Shown: piece after piece, positions 50,640-63,734 of the stretch
How positions within the stretch are numbered: the first letter of the stretch is position 1
Layout of the letters: each line of letters begins with the position of its first letter
NCBI RefSeq assembly: GCF_900078705.1
Contig: NZ_FKIF01000006.1
Span: 1,054,001 to 1,118,000, forward strand
Direction: 5' to 3'
Origin: Bordetella ansorpii
GTDB taxonomy: Bacteria; Pseudomonadota; Gammaproteobacteria; Burkholderiales; Burkholderiaceae_B
DNA length: 64,000 nucleotides
The notes under the pieces: model-generated
Databases searched by the model: none
What the model was told of the DNA's origin: nothing
The model's input: only the letters and a program-made list of their open reading frames with translations
Made by a program: the position numbers and the translations under genes

Positions 50640-52718
50640 TCAGGAAGGCTTGTTCAACAGCGCCTTGAGCATCCCCAGGCGTTCCTTGGGGCTCATGGCG
50701 CGCGTGGTTTCGTCTTCCTGCGGCTTGGCCTGCTCCAGGCCCATTTCGTCGATGAAGCGCGAGGGCTCGCAGACGCGGTCCTCGCGTGCACGGCGGCGCC
50801 GGCGGCACCAGCTCAGGTGCAGGGTACGCTGGGCGCGCGTGATGCCCACATACATCAGACGGCGTTCTTCCTGGATGCGCACGGCCAGGTTCTCGGCCGC
50901 CCGTTCGGGATCGCCGGTGTCGTCGTCTTCCTTGCCCAGGTGCGGCAGCAAGCCCTCTTCGACACCGGCCAGATAGACGTGCGGATACTCCAGGCCCTTG
51001 GATGCATGCAGGGTCGAGAGCTTCACCGCGTCGGGCTCTTCCTCGTCGCCACGTTCCAGCATGGTCACCAGCGCCACGTGCTGCACCAGGTCGACCAGGG
51101 CCATGTCGTCTTCCTCGGCCTTGCGCTTGAGCCAGCTGACCAGTTCCAGCACGTTCTGCCAGCGCGTCTGCGCGGGCTTCTCGTCGAACATGTCGTACAG
51201 ATAGCGTTCGTACTGGATGGCCGACAGCAGATCGTCCAGCAACGGACCGGCGGCCTCGCGCGGGCGCGCGTCTTCGACCGTGGCGGCCGGCTTGCCGGCG
51301 CGCCACTGCATGCGGATGATGAAATCGGCGAAGGTGCGCAGCGGCTCGAGCTGGCGCGGCTGCAGCAGGGATTCCAGGCCGGTCTCGCCCACCGCCGACA
51401 GCAGCGAGATATGCCGCTGCGAGGCATAGGTGCCCAGCGTCTGCAGCGTGCCCTGTCCGATGCCGCGCTTGGGCGTGGTGGCCGCGCGGATGAAAGCGGG
51501 ATCGTCGTCCTCGTTGGCCAACAGGCGCAGGTAGGCCAGGATGTCGCGCACTTCGGCCTTGTCGAAGAAGCTCTGCCCGCCCGAGATGGTGTACGGAATC
51601 TTCAGGTTGCGCAGGGCCTGTTCCAGCACGCGCGCCTGATGGTTGCTGCGGTACAGGATCGCAAAGTCCTTCCAGTTGTTCTTGCGCTCGAAGCGCGAGG
51701 CCGAGATCTTCATGCCGATGGACTCGGCCTCGTGCTCGTCGCCATCCATGGGCGAGATGGTGATGGGTTCGCCCCAGCCCAGGTCGGACCACAGTTTCTT
51801 GTCGAACAGCTTGGGATTGCGCTCGATGACGCTGTTGGCCGCGGCCAGGATGCGTTGCACCGAGCGGTAGTTCTGTTCGAGCTTGATCAGCTTCAGTTGG
51901 GGATAGTCGCTGGGCAGCCTGGCCAGGTTCTCGACGGTGGCGCCGCGCCAGGCGTAGATGGCCTGGTCGTCGTCGCCGACGGCCGTGAACATGGCGCGGT
52001 CGCCGGTCAAGAGCCGCACCAGCCGGTACTGGCACACGTTGGTGTCCTGGTATTCATCCACCAGCAGATAGCGCACGCGGTTCTGCCATTTGGTGCGTAC
52101 GGCTTCGTTGCTGGCCAGGATCTCGGCGGGCAGGCGGATCAGGTCGTCGAAGTCCACCGCCTGGTAGGCCGTGAGCGTGGCGGCGTAGCTGCGAAAGACG
52201 ATGGCGGCCTCGACCTGGGTGGGCGTGTTGGCCACCTTGGCCGCCTCGTCAGGGTCGATCAGGCCGTTCTTCCACAGCGAGATGATGGACTGCACCTCGC
52301 GCAGACGGCCCTTGTCGGTGGTCTGCAGCAGCTCCTGGATGATGGACATGGCATCGTCGGAATCCAGGATCGAGAACTGGGGCTTCAAGCCGGCGCTGGC
52401 GGATTCTTCGCGCAGGAAACGCACGCCCAGCGCGTGGAAGGTGCTGATGGTCAGCCCGCGCGCCAGCTTGCCGTCGACCAGCGTCTTCACGCGTTCGGCC
52501 ATCTCGCGCGCGGCCTTGTTGGTGAACGTCAGCGCCACCACGTTGCGGCCCATGTAGCCGCAATCGCGTAGCAGATAGGAGATCTTCTGGGTGATGACGC
52601 GCGTCTTGCCGCTGCCGGCGCCGGCCAGCACCAGGCAAGGACCGTCCAGGTACAGCACCGCCGCCCGCTGCGCGGGATTGAGGCCGGCCGGTACGGAAGT
52701 GGGTTCAGGAGCGCTCAT
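50640..52718 (-). CDS. rep: ATP-dependent DNA helicase Rep
   Basis: A 692-residue superfamily 1A helicase. Walker A is LVLAGAGSGKTRVITQKI at about residue 32. Motif Ia is TFTNKAAREM, motif II is DEYQDTN, and LIKLEQNYRSVQRILAAANSVI follows. Length and the N-terminal start NPAQRAAVLYLDGPCLVLAGAG fit Rep better than UvrD. It clears replication forks with PriA, the next gene, which starts the same leftward run. Confidence 0.9.
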   Translation of the reverse strand: MSAPEPTSVPAGLNPAQRAAVLYLDGPCLVLAGAGSGKTRVITQKISYLLRDCGYMGRNVVALTFTNKAAREMAERVKTLVDGKLARGLTISTFHALGVRFLREESASAGLKPQFSILDSDDAMSIIQELLQTTDKGRLREVQSIISLWKNGLIDPDEAAKVANTPTQVEAAIVFRSYAATLTAYQAVDFDDLIRLPAEILASNEAVRTKWQNRVRYLLVDEYQDTNVCQYRLVRLLTGDRAMFTAVGDDDQAIYAWRGATVENLARLPSDYPQLKLIKLEQNYRSVQRILAAANSVIERNPKLFDKKLWSDLGWGEPITISPMDGDEHEAESIGMKISASRFERKNNWKDFAILYRSNHQARVLEQALRNLKIPYTISGGQSFFDKAEVRDILAYLRLLANEDDDPAFIRAATTPKRGIGQGTLQTLGTYASQRHISLLSAVGETGLESLLQPRQLEPLRTFADFIIRMQWRAGKPAATVEDARPREAAGPLLDDLLSAIQYERYLYDMFDEKPAQTRWQNVLELVSWLKRKAEEDDMALVDLVQHVALVTMLERGDEEEPDAVKLSTLHASKGLEYPHVYLAGVEEGLLPHLGKEDDDTGDPERAAENLAVRIQEERRLMYVGITRAQRTLHLSWCRRRRRAREDRVCEPSRFIDEMGLEQAKPQEDETTRAMSPKERLGMLKALLNKPS

Positions 52719-52726
52719 CGCGTGAA

Positions 52727-54820
52727 TTAGATTTCCAGGGGATCGACTTCCAGTTGCCAGCGCACGCGCGACTCGGCCGCCACGTGCGGCAGCCAGGCGG
52801 ACCAGGCGGTCAGGAAGGCCTGCAACGCGGGGCGGCTGGTGCTTTCCACCAGCAACTGGGCCCTTTCGACGTGGGCCACGCGCACCACGCGCAACGGTAC
52901 GGGATCGTACCGCGTCACGAGATCGAGCGCAGGCAGATCGGCCTCGTCGGCCACGTCGCGGGCGCGCTGCAGGAACGCCAGCGCCTGGACCAGTTCGCGG
53001 GCTTCGGCGGTCAGCAGGGCCTGATAGGCGAACGGCGGCAGGCCGGTCTCTTCGCGTTCCTGCAGCGAGTGGCGCGCGAAGCCCGCGTAGTCGTGCCGCA
53101 CCAAGGCCTGGTAGACCGGTTGCTCGGGATAGCCCGTTTGAATGATGACTTCACCGCCCGCGGTATGGCGGCCGGCACGGCCAGCCACCTGCATCAACTG
53201 GGCGAACAGGCGCTCGGGGGCGCGGAAATCCTGCGCGAACAGCATGGAATCGGCATTGATCACGCCCACCAGCCCCAGCCGAGCGAAATCGTGCCCCTTG
53301 GACACCATCTGTGTTCCCACCAGGATGTCGACCTCGCCGGCATGCACGGCGGCGAACAGGGCCTGCGCACTGCCCTTGCGGCGCGTGCTGTCCGCATCGA
53401 TGCGCGAGATGCGCGCCTGCGGGAAGAGTTCGGCCAGGTGTTCCTCGACACGCTGCGTGCCTCGGCCCATGGGATTCAGGTCCTGGTCGCCGCACTCGGG
53501 GCAGGCGCGCGGCACCTGTGCCTGATAGCCGCAATGGTGGCAGTGCAGCCGATAGCCCCCCGCACCGGCGCCACGATGCAGCACCGTGAACGCGGAACAG
53601 CGCGGGCAGTTGCTGACCCAGGCACACGAATTGCAATGCAGCACCGGGGCATAGCCGCGGCGGTTCAGGAACACCAGCGCCTGCTCGCCTCGCTCGATCC
53701 GCTGGCCGATGGCCTCGACCAGTTGTGGCGACAGGCCCTGCTGCATCTGCAGGCGCCGCGTATCCACCAGACGGACGCGCGGCAGGCTGCTGGCGCGCGC
53801 GCGGTTATTCAGCGTCAGGCGCAGATAGCGGCCGCGTTCGGCGTGGTGCCAGGACTCCAGCGCGGGCGTGGCCGAGCCCAGCACCACGGGGATGTCCAGG
53901 TCGTGCGCGCGCCATACCGCGAGATCGCGTGCCGAATAGCGCAGGCCTTCCTGCTGCTTGTACGAGGGATCGTGCTCTTCGTCGACCACGATCAGGCCCA
54001 GTTCGGGCATGGGCGCGAAGATGGCCATGCGCGTGCCCAGCAGCATGCGCGCCTGGCCGCGCTGCGCGGCCGCCCAGGCCTGTATGCGTTCACCGTCTGC
54101 CAGGCCGCTGTGCAGCACGGCCACGGCATCCGCCCCGATGATGGATTCGAGCCGGGCGCGTAGCGCGTTCTCGAGTTGCGGCGTCAGGTTGATCTCGGGC
54201 ACCAGCAACAGCACCTGCCGGCCAGCCGCCAGCACCCGCTGCGCGGCGCGCAGGTACACCTCGGTCTTGCCGCTGCCCGTGACGCCATGCAGCAACACGG
54301 GCTTGAAAGCCTGCAACGCGCAAATGGCATCGACGGCCGCCTGCTGCTCGTCGTTCAGGGCCGGCGCCTGGTCGGGCGCGGCCGCTGTGCCGGCCCCGCG
54401 AGACTTGCGCGCATCGCGCCGCGCGACGGGCCCCAGGCCCGAACGCTTGCCCTGGTAGGCCGACGGCTTGCGCAGCGGCGGCGGCAGCACGGGCAGCATC
54501 ACTTCGCCCAGTGGACGCTGGTAGTAGTCGGCCGCGAATCGCGCCAGCTTCAACCAGCGCTCGGGAAAAGGCGGCAGATCACGCAGCACCTGTTCGACGT
54601 CCTTTACCTGGGCCACGTCGATGGCGGGCGCATCGGGCAACTCGACGACCACACCCACCAGCTTGCGGCGACCGAACGGCACGATCACTCGCAGGCCGAC
54701 TTCCACCGGTTCGTTGCAGCGGTAATCGAACGGGCCCGGCAACGGCACGTCCAGCGCCACGCGCACCCATCGGGAGGCGGGCGCCAAGGTGGCGCAGTCG
54801 GGAGAAACCAGTTCGATCAT
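52727..54820 (-). CDS. priA: Primosomal protein N' (replication restart helicase)
   Basis: A 697-residue helicase that reloads DnaB at stalled forks. The N-terminal DNA-binding part reads RVALDVPLPGPFDYRC; Walker A is GVTGSGKTEVYLRAAQRVL; the DEEH box is VVDEEHDPSYKQQ. A zinc region with eight cysteines follows (CNSCAWVSNCPRC, CHHCGYQ, CPECG), then helicase motifs ending IQTGYPEQP. The ATG at 54820 begins MIELVSPDC; no good ribosome site is seen, and the frame remains open upstream to 54988. Confidence 0.9.
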   Translation of the reverse strand: MIELVSPDCATLAPASRWVRVALDVPLPGPFDYRCNEPVEVGLRVIVPFGRRKLVGVVVELPDAPAIDVAQVKDVEQVLRDLPPFPERWLKLARFAADYYQRPLGEVMLPVLPPPLRKPSAYQGKRSGLGPVARRDARKSRGAGTAAAPDQAPALNDEQQAAVDAICALQAFKPVLLHGVTGSGKTEVYLRAAQRVLAAGRQVLLLVPEINLTPQLENALRARLESIIGADAVAVLHSGLADGERIQAWAAAQRGQARMLLGTRMAIFAPMPELGLIVVDEEHDPSYKQQEGLRYSARDLAVWRAHDLDIPVVLGSATPALESWHHAERGRYLRLTLNNRARASSLPRVRLVDTRRLQMQQGLSPQLVEAIGQRIERGEQALVFLNRRGYAPVLHCNSCAWVSNCPRCSAFTVLHRGAGAGGYRLHCHHCGYQAQVPRACPECGDQDLNPMGRGTQRVEEHLAELFPQARISRIDADSTRRKGSAQALFAAVHAGEVDILVGTQMVSKGHDFARLGLVGVINADSMLFAQDFRAPERLFAQLMQVAGRAGRHTAGGEVIIQTGYPEQPVYQALVRHDYAGFARHSLQEREETGLPPFAYQALLTAEARELVQALAFLQRARDVADEADLPALDLVTRYDPVPLRVVRVAHVERAQLLVESTSRPALQAFLTAWSAWLPHVAAESRVRWQLEVDPLEI

Positions 54821-55172
54821 GGGGTCCAAGGAGGCGGCGACAGGCAGGCCGAACTTAAAGTGAATTCTGGATGTGGCCGCTAAGCGACCGGCGCGGTTCA
54901 GTGATTGTTCCAGCGGGAAAACTGGGCCGGGAAGCCTGTGGATAACATTGGGGAAAACATGCCGCGCCGCATTAATCTTAGGCAACACTTGTTGCTAGCA
55001 CGACTGCATGTATTCTTGCAAATTCCTGTTTTCCCTATATTAATCATGGCGTTATGGGAATTTCCAAGACTGCGCCGCAGGTTCGATGCGCTGATCCGAT
55101 CCAAGCCAAATTTGTGCACAACTCGATGCCCGGCGACAGGCCCGCACCGCGCGCGGGCGACGAAGCAACCAC
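54821..55172. other. 352-bp AT-richer intergenic region between hemE and priA
   Basis: No gene is evident. It is less GC-rich than its surroundings and includes a perfect 9-base DnaA-box sequence (TGTGGATAA, 54937-54945). It probably contains the priA promoter, but I cannot fix its position. Confidence 0.4.
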
Positions 55173-56249
55173 TTACTTGGCGTGATAGCGGCGGCTGTAG
55201 GTATGCACTTCGTCGACCAATTCAGCCACCATCTCGGGCGGGGTGTATTGCGAAATGCCGTGCCCAAGGTTGAAGACGTGCCCCCCCTGCCCGACCCGCC
55301 CGAAAGCCTCCAGCGCGCGGCGCGCCTCGGCGCGGACGGCCTGCGCGCCGCCGAACAGCGTCATGGGATCGAGATTGCCTTGCAGCGCCACGGTGTCTTG
55401 CACGCGCTGGCGCGCCTGGCCCAGGTTGACCGTCCAGTCCAGGCCCACGGCATTGCAGCCGCATGCGGCGATCTCTTCCAGCCAGATGCCGCCGCCCTTG
55501 GTGAACACGATGACCGGAATGTCCTCGCCTTCGTGCCGGCGCGCCAGCCCGGCCACCACCTTGCGGGTGTAGGCCAGCGAAAATTGCTGGAACAAGCCGT
55601 CGGCCAGTACGCCTCCCCAGCTGTCGAACAGCATGACGGCCTGCGCGCCCGCCGCGATCTGTGCGTTCAGATACTGGCGGGTGGCTTCGGCGTTGATCTC
55701 GAGCATGCGATGCAGCAGGTCGGGGCGCGCATATAGCATCGACTTGATCTGCCGGTAGTCGTCGCTGCCACGGCCTTCGACCATATAACAGGCGATGGTC
55801 CAGGGGCTGCCCGCGAAACCGATCAGCGGCACCTTGCCGTCCAGGGCGCGGCGGATGCTGGTGACGGCATCGAACACATAGCGCAGGGAATCCATGTCGG
55901 GCACGGCCAGGCGCGCCACGTCGTCTTCGTTGCGCACCGGGTGCGCGAAGCGCGGCCCCTCGCCGGCAACGAAATCCAGGCCCAGGCCCATGGCGTGGGG
56001 CACCGTCAGGATGTCGGAGAACAGGATGGCGGCATCCAGGTCGTAACGCGCGAGCGGTTGCAGCGTGACCTCGGTGGCATATGCCGGATTCTGCGCCAGC
56101 CCCATGAACGAACCCGCACGCGCACGCGTGGCGTTGTATTCGGGCAGATACCGCCCCGCCTGGCGCATCAGCCAGATGGGCGTGTAAGGCACCGGCTGGC
56201 GCATCAGCGCGCGCAGGAACACATCGTTTTTCAGGGTGGGGAAGGACAC
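55173..56249 (-). CDS. hemE: Uroporphyrinogen decarboxylase
   Basis: A 358-residue TIM-barrel enzyme converting uroporphyrinogen III to coproporphyrinogen III. The signature [15 protein letters not shown] near residue 25 holds the substrate-binding arginines. [14 protein letters not shown] carries the catalytic Asp; [16 protein letters not shown] and [16 protein letters not shown] are also conserved. Full length, with the canonical gene order next to priA. Confidence 0.96.
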   Translation of the reverse strand: MSFPTLKNDVFLRALMRQPVPYTPIWLMRQAGRYLPEYNATRARAGSFMGLAQNPAYATEVTLQPLARYDLDAAILFSDILTVPHAMGLGLDFVAGEGPRFAHPVRNEDDVARLAVPDMDSLRYVFDAVTSIRRALDGKVPLIGFAGSPWTIACYMVEGRGSDDYRQIKSMLYARPDLLHRMLEINAEATRQYLNAQIAAGAQAVMLFDSWGGVLADGLFQQFSLAYTRKVVAGLARRHEGEDIPVIVFTKGGGIWLEEIAACGCNAVGLDWTVNLGQARQRVQDTVALQGNLDPMTLFGGAQAVRAEARRALEAFGRVGQGGHVFNLGHGISQYTPPEMVAELVDEVHTYSRRYHAK

Positions 56250-56381
56250 GGGAAACCTTTGGATTCTGAAGCGGTGATTTTACTGCCCTGGTCAAGACCT
56301 GCTGCCTGGCCCCCGGCCGGCCCGGCATGCGTAGGCGATTGACCCGCGCAAACGGCCCCGGCACGGCCATCGACCGGAACG

Positions 56382-57308
56382 TCACGTCGCCCGGGCTTGC
56401 GGGGTGACTCGATAGGGCGCCGCCTCGATGCGGTGCTTGCGCATCAGCGCCCAGAACGCGCGGCGATGCTTGTTCGAGGCCTTGGCCGCCTGCGCGACGT
56501 TGCCTCGGTGCCGCTGCAAGGCCTGCCGCAGATAATCCTGCTCGAAGCCATCGACCACGCGCGCCTTGGCCTGCCGGAAGGGTTCGTTGGAGACGGGATC
56601 CGGTGCTTTCGCCTCTGCCGTCTCGTCATGCCGCCGCGCGCCTGGCCGAGCCATGGCGCAAACAGAGCCGCCATCGTCGGTGAGGCGCCGGGATCCGACA
56701 TGACCGCGCGGATAGGCGCCCGTTGGCATGGCACGCACCGCCAGGCCCGGCAGCACATGCGGCGGCATCGGCCGGTATTCCGCCCTGCCACCGCGCGGAT
56801 ACGCCGGCATGGCCTCTTGCACCGCTAGGCGTTGCCAGGCATCGCCCTCGGACGCAGGAAAATCCGCGTCACCCACCGTGGGCTCGGGCCGCATGCCGCG
56901 CCGCGCCACGATGCGCAGCAGCCGCGCCCGCAATTCCTCGGCACACAAGGGCGCGCGCAGGAAATCCGCCGCGCCCAGCGCCAGCAGATCGGCCAATGCC
57001 GGCGCCTTGACCTCGTGGGACAGCACCAGCACCGGTGTGCGCAGCACCCCCTGAGCGCGCAACAGCGCCAGGCGCACCCACGGCAAGGTGGACGGCTCGA
57101 CCGGCAACAGGCACGCGTCGTAGCGCTGCAGATGCAGCGCGGCGGCGGCGATGAGAGACGCCGGATCGGCGTCGGGCGCCGAGCATTCCGCCAACGCATG
57201 GGCCTGCAGCCGCAGCCGCTCGCCGGAAAGCTCGGGCTGTGCCCAGGGCGCATTGCCCGCCGCCCCCCCGGGCGCCACCAACAGGGCACATTCGAAACGT
57301 TCACGCAT
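56382..57308 (-). CDS. Fis-type HTH protein with a degenerate receiver domain
   Basis: A 308-residue protein. Residues about 1-135 have the pattern of a response-regulator receiver (YDACLLPVEPS, PVLVLSHEVKAPALADLLALGAADFLRAPL), but the phosphoacceptor Asp is replaced (LLPV instead of LLDx) and the conserved Lys is Arg (LRAP). A poorly conserved linker follows to about 240. The C-terminus is a Fis-family helix-turn-helix (FEQDYLRQALQRHRGNVAQAA, KHRRAFWALMRKHRI). It lacks the AAA+ domain of NtrC-type proteins and is probably a phosphorylation-independent DNA-binding regulator. Confidence 0.75.
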   Translation of the reverse strand: MRERFECALLVAPGGAAGNAPWAQPELSGERLRLQAHALAECSAPDADPASLIAAAALHLQRYDACLLPVEPSTLPWVRLALLRAQGVLRTPVLVLSHEVKAPALADLLALGAADFLRAPLCAEELRARLLRIVARRGMRPEPTVGDADFPASEGDAWQRLAVQEAMPAYPRGGRAEYRPMPPHVLPGLAVRAMPTGAYPRGHVGSRRLTDDGGSVCAMARPGARRHDETAEAKAPDPVSNEPFRQAKARVVDGFEQDYLRQALQRHRGNVAQAAKASNKHRRAFWALMRKHRIEAAPYRVTPQARAT

Positions 57309-57426
57309 GTCGCATTTTCCGCAAAGCGATGTCAGGAACACAGCTTACGGACTGGCGCACAGATGGGAAATTCGTAATTCACGCACTGCGGGAACTACGT
57401 ACGCGGCCATGCAGCCGGCAACCATG

Positions 57427-57454
57427 CAAAAGGGGCGCACGAATACGCCCCTTT
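57427..57454 (-). terminator. Terminator after atpC
   Basis: AAAGGGGCG pairs with CGCCCCTTT (57429-57454) around an 8-nt loop; on the minus strand TTTTG follows. It lies 44 nt beyond the atpC stop and ends the ATP synthase operon. Confidence 0.75.
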
Positions 57455-57497
57455 CCGAAACCAGACGTCCGGGCGAGCTTGCGCCCGCCAGGACCTC

Positions 57498-57923
57498 TCA
57501 ATGACGCGACGACGGTGCGCGCATCTTGCGCGCGGCGGCGACTTCCGCGGTCAGCGCGGCCAGTTCGGCCTCGACCACGGCGATGTCGGCCTTGTCCTTG
57601 GCATTTCGCAGGGCCTCTTCGGCCTTCTCGCGCGCCGCCACGGCACGGGCTTCATCCAGGTCGGAGGCACGGATGGCGGTGTCGGCCAGCACCGTGACGG
57701 TGCCCGGCTGCACTTCCAGAATGCCGCCGGCAACGAAAATGTTCTCTTCGGAGTTGTCCGGGCGCACGATCTTGACCGTGCCCGGGCGGATGCGCGAGAT
57801 CAGGGGCGTGTGGCCGGGCAGAATGCCCAGTTCGCCCGACTCGCCAGGCAGCGCCACGAACTTTGCCTCACCGGCGAAGATCGCTTCTTCCGCACTGACG
57901 ACGTCCACTTTCAGGATAGCCAT
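57498..57923 (-). CDS. atpC: ATP synthase epsilon subunit
   Basis: A 141-residue F1 epsilon subunit with a beta-sandwich domain ([34 protein letters not shown]) and a C-terminal helical hairpin. It couples gamma rotation and can inhibit ATP hydrolysis. It lies 170 nt after atpD, wider than elsewhere in the operon; the gap is GC-rich and has no gene. Confidence 0.95.
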   Translation of the reverse strand: MAILKVDVVSAEEAIFAGEAKFVALPGESGELGILPGHTPLISRIRPGTVKIVRPDNSEENIFVAGGILEVQPGTVTVLADTAIRASDLDEARAVAAREKAEEALRNAKDKADIAVVEAELAALTAEVAAARKMRAPSSRH

Positions 57924-58093
57924 GTCGGATCCATATATCAGTTGTTCATGGCGCAGTACGCCACCCTGGCAGAAGGAAAGAACCCGCCCCCGATCCAGGG
58001 CGCCGCGGCTTCCGGCTTTGCCGGTCCGCCAGCGCCGCCCCTCTGGGGAGAGGCGGGCGCGGCGGCGCGCAGGGGGGGCCTTACCCTCGGCGC

Positions 58094-59536
<1,443 letters not shown>

Positions 59537-60433
59537 TTAGACAGCGGCCGCGCCCCCTACGATTTCCGAAATTTCCTTGGTGATCGCCGCCTGACGGGTC
59601 TTGTTGTAGACCAGTTGGAGCTCACCGATGACCTTCTTGGCGTTGTCCGACGCCGCCTTCATGGCGACCATGCGGGCGGACTGCTCGGACGCCATGTTCT
59701 CGGCCACGGCCTGGTACAGCAGGCCTTCGACGTAGCGCTGCAGCAGCGCGTCGATCACGCTCTTGGCGTCGGGCTCGTAGATGTAGTCCCAGCTGTATTC
59801 CGATTTGATCTGCACGCTCGCGTCGTCGCCGCCCCGGAAGGGATCTTCCAGGCCGTCGTTCAGCGGCAGCAGGCGCAGGAACACGGGTTCCTGGCGCATC
59901 GTATTGATGAAACGCGTCGTCGCGAGGTAGAGCGCGTCGATGCGGCCTTCGAGGTAGTCGTCCAGCTGCACCTTGATGGCGCCCAGCAGGCGATCCATGT
60001 CGGGCTGATCGCCCAGGTGGACTTCCTGCGAGACCAGCTTGGCGCCGATACGCGTCAACAGGCCCAGGCCCTTGTTGCCAAAGGCCGTGGTTTGCACCGC
60101 AACACCCTTCTGCTGGAATTCCTTCAGCTTGGCCAGGGTGACACGGCTGACGTTGGTGTTCAGACCGCCGCACAGACCCTTGTCCGTCGTGACCATCACC
60201 ACACCCACGGCCTTCGCTTCGCGCTCGACCAGGTAGGGGTGGGAGTACTCGGGATTGGCCTGCATCAGGTGCGCCGCGATCTCGCGCACCTTGGTGGCGT
60301 ACGGACGGCCAGCGCGCATCCGTTCCTGCGCCTTGCGCATCTTGGACGCGGCGACCATTTCCATCGCCTTGGTGATCTTGCGCGTGTTTTGCACGCTCTT
60401 GATCTTGGTTCGGATTTCCTTGATTCCGGGCAT
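59537..60433 (-). CDS. atpG: ATP synthase gamma subunit
   Basis: A 298-residue central stalk. The N-terminal helix ([27 protein letters not shown]) and C-terminal helix ([35 protein letters not shown]) form the rotating coiled coil. Typical length. Confidence 0.97.
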   Translation of the reverse strand: MPGIKEIRTKIKSVQNTRKITKAMEMVAASKMRKAQERMRAGRPYATKVREIAAHLMQANPEYSHPYLVEREAKAVGVVMVTTDKGLCGGLNTNVSRVTLAKLKEFQQKGVAVQTTAFGNKGLGLLTRIGAKLVSQEVHLGDQPDMDRLLGAIKVQLDDYLEGRIDALYLATTRFINTMRQEPVFLRLLPLNDGLEDPFRGGDDASVQIKSEYSWDYIYEPDAKSVIDALLQRYVEGLLYQAVAENMASEQSARMVAMKAASDNAKKVIGELQLVYNKTRQAAITKEISEIVGGAAAV

Positions 60434-60535
60434 TGCGCTTTCCTGTTGATTCGGCCGGACCGGCTTGCGCCGGGCGATTCCGGTCTGAGGCGCGCGGGGG
60501 GCGACGCAGCGCCCTCCCGCTAGCTCAGACGTGCC

Positions 60536-62077
<1,542 letters not shown>

Positions 62078-62117
62078 ATTGACTCCTGGAATCCTGATTG
62101 GGTCTGTGCCGGCTGCG

Positions 62118-62657
62118 TCAGGCGGCCAGCTTGTCGCGCATGCGAGCCAGCTGGGCTTGAACGGAAGTATCGAGCACCTGGTCTCCGACGGCCACGCGCA
62201 CGCCGCCGATCAGCGAGGGATCGACGGTGACGTGCGGGCGCAGCTTGAGACCGAATTTGACTTCGAGCGCGGCGACCAGATCAGCGACCTGGGCCTCGGT
62301 GAGTTCGAACGCGCTGGTGATCTCCGCCTGTGCCGTGCCTTCGTGACGATTCTTCAGCGCGGTGAACTGGCTGGCGATGACCGGCAGCAACAGCAGGCGG
62401 TCGTTCTGGACCAGCAGTTCGATGAAATTGCGCGCAGCCTGCGGCAGGCTGGTCTTGACCAGCCCGACGAAGACGTCGGCGCGTTGCGCATCGCCCAGAC
62501 GCGGGTCGGCAAGGGCCTCGCGCACGTCGGGGTTGCTGGCGATCTGGGCGAGTTCGTCTACCAGTTCGGCCCAGCCCGCGAGCCCGGTCTGGTCGTCACG
62601 CGCCGCGGCGAACAGGGCCTCGGCGTACGGACGGGCGACAGTGGAAAGTTCAGCCAT
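62118..62657 (-). CDS. atpH: ATP synthase delta subunit
   Basis: A 179-residue peripheral stalk protein linking b subunits to the top of F1. It has the N-terminal helical domain [17 protein letters not shown] and the C-terminal segment [25 protein letters not shown], as in the family. It is separated from atpF by a repeat-like element. Confidence 0.96.
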   Translation of the reverse strand: MAELSTVARPYAEALFAAARDDQTGLAGWAELVDELAQIASNPDVREALADPRLGDAQRADVFVGLVKTSLPQAARNFIELLVQNDRLLLLPVIASQFTALKNRHEGTAQAEITSAFELTEAQVADLVAALEVKFGLKLRPHVTVDPSLIGGVRVAVGDQVLDTSVQAQLARMRDKLAA

Positions 62658-62661
62658 GTCA

Positions 62662-62733
62662 GCCTCCGCGCGGCCGCCCGAAGGCGGCTGAAGCCCCCTC
62701 GGGGGGCAGCGAACGATTAGTGAGCGTGGGGGT
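62662..62733. repeat. GC-rich REP-like intergenic element between atpH and atpF
   Basis: The element contains the dyads GCCGCC-CGAA-GGCGGC and GCCCCC-TCGG-GGGGC followed by AGCGAACGATTAGTGAGCGTGGG. I recall this CCCCGAGGGGG / GAACG / GTGAGCGTGGG combination as a dispersed repeat in Burkholderiales genomes. Here it stands between coupled operon genes. Confidence 0.6.
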
Positions 62734-62750
62734 CATTATCCCTTCCCGGA

Positions 62751-63221
62751 TCAAAGCTGCGCCTTGAGCTGGTTCAGCAGCTCGGCGTGGGCTTGGGCGT
62801 TGACCTCGCGCTTGAGGATCTGCTCGGCACCCTTGACGGCCAGCGCGGCGACATCGTCGCGCAGCGCATCGCGAGCGCGTTGCACTTCCTGGGCGGCATC
62901 CTGTGCGGCTTGCGCCACGATGCGGGCACGCTCGGCCTCGGCTTCGCGACGGGCTTGCTCGATCAGCGAGGCGGCCTGTTTCTCGGCCTCGACGATGCGA
63001 GCGTGGTTCTCGGACTTGGCAGAAGCCTCGATGAGGCTGGCGCGCGCCTGGGCCTGGGCCAGATCGGCCTTGCCCTTTTCCGCAGCGGCCAGGCCATCTG
63101 CGATTTTCTGGCGGCGCTCGTCCATCGCCTTCGTCAGGGGAGGCCACACGAATTTCATCGTGAACCAGCCCAGAACGAAGAACACGAGCATCTGGAAGAA
63201 GATTGTCGCGTTCAGATTCAC
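62751..63221 (-). CDS. atpF: ATP synthase b subunit
   Basis: A 156-residue stator subunit with one N-terminal transmembrane helix ([19 protein letters not shown]) followed by a long right-handed coiled coil rich in Ala, Glu, Lys and Arg. Typical length. Confidence 0.96.
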   Translation of the reverse strand: MNLNATIFFQMLVFFVLGWFTMKFVWPPLTKAMDERRQKIADGLAAAEKGKADLAQAQARASLIEASAKSENHARIVEAEKQAASLIEQARREAEAERARIVAQAAQDAAQEVQRARDALRDDVAALAVKGAEQILKREVNAQAHAELLNQLKAQL

Positions 63222-63352
63222 GGTCGTTCCTTAGACACCTTGCTGGGTCCGCTGAAGACGGACCCGAAGCTTTCGATACTTTGCCAGTGGCGATGCCGTT
63301 GCCTGCATCGCCACCGGCGGGGAGCCCGCTGCGCCGGGCAGCGGACGGCGCC

Positions 63353-63622
<270 letters not shown>

Positions 63623-63734
63623 TCAGAATTTTGTTGAGAAAACGGGAACTGCTTGGAATGCAAGAAACTCTTTTGCAAGAAACTCTTGCGACCCGGCCCG
63701 CGCCACGAGGCGCGTGCCAGGGAAACGGGATAAA

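Noticed and set aside
50442-52571. 709-codon plus-strand frame opposite rep
   Set aside because: No protein-like motifs; the minus strand encodes a full helicase. Similar shadow frames lie opposite priA, atpA and atpD.
54937-54945. Perfect DnaA-box sequence upstream of priA as a sign of replication control
   Set aside because: A single 9-base match is expected by chance about once in every two windows this size; no cluster of boxes is present.
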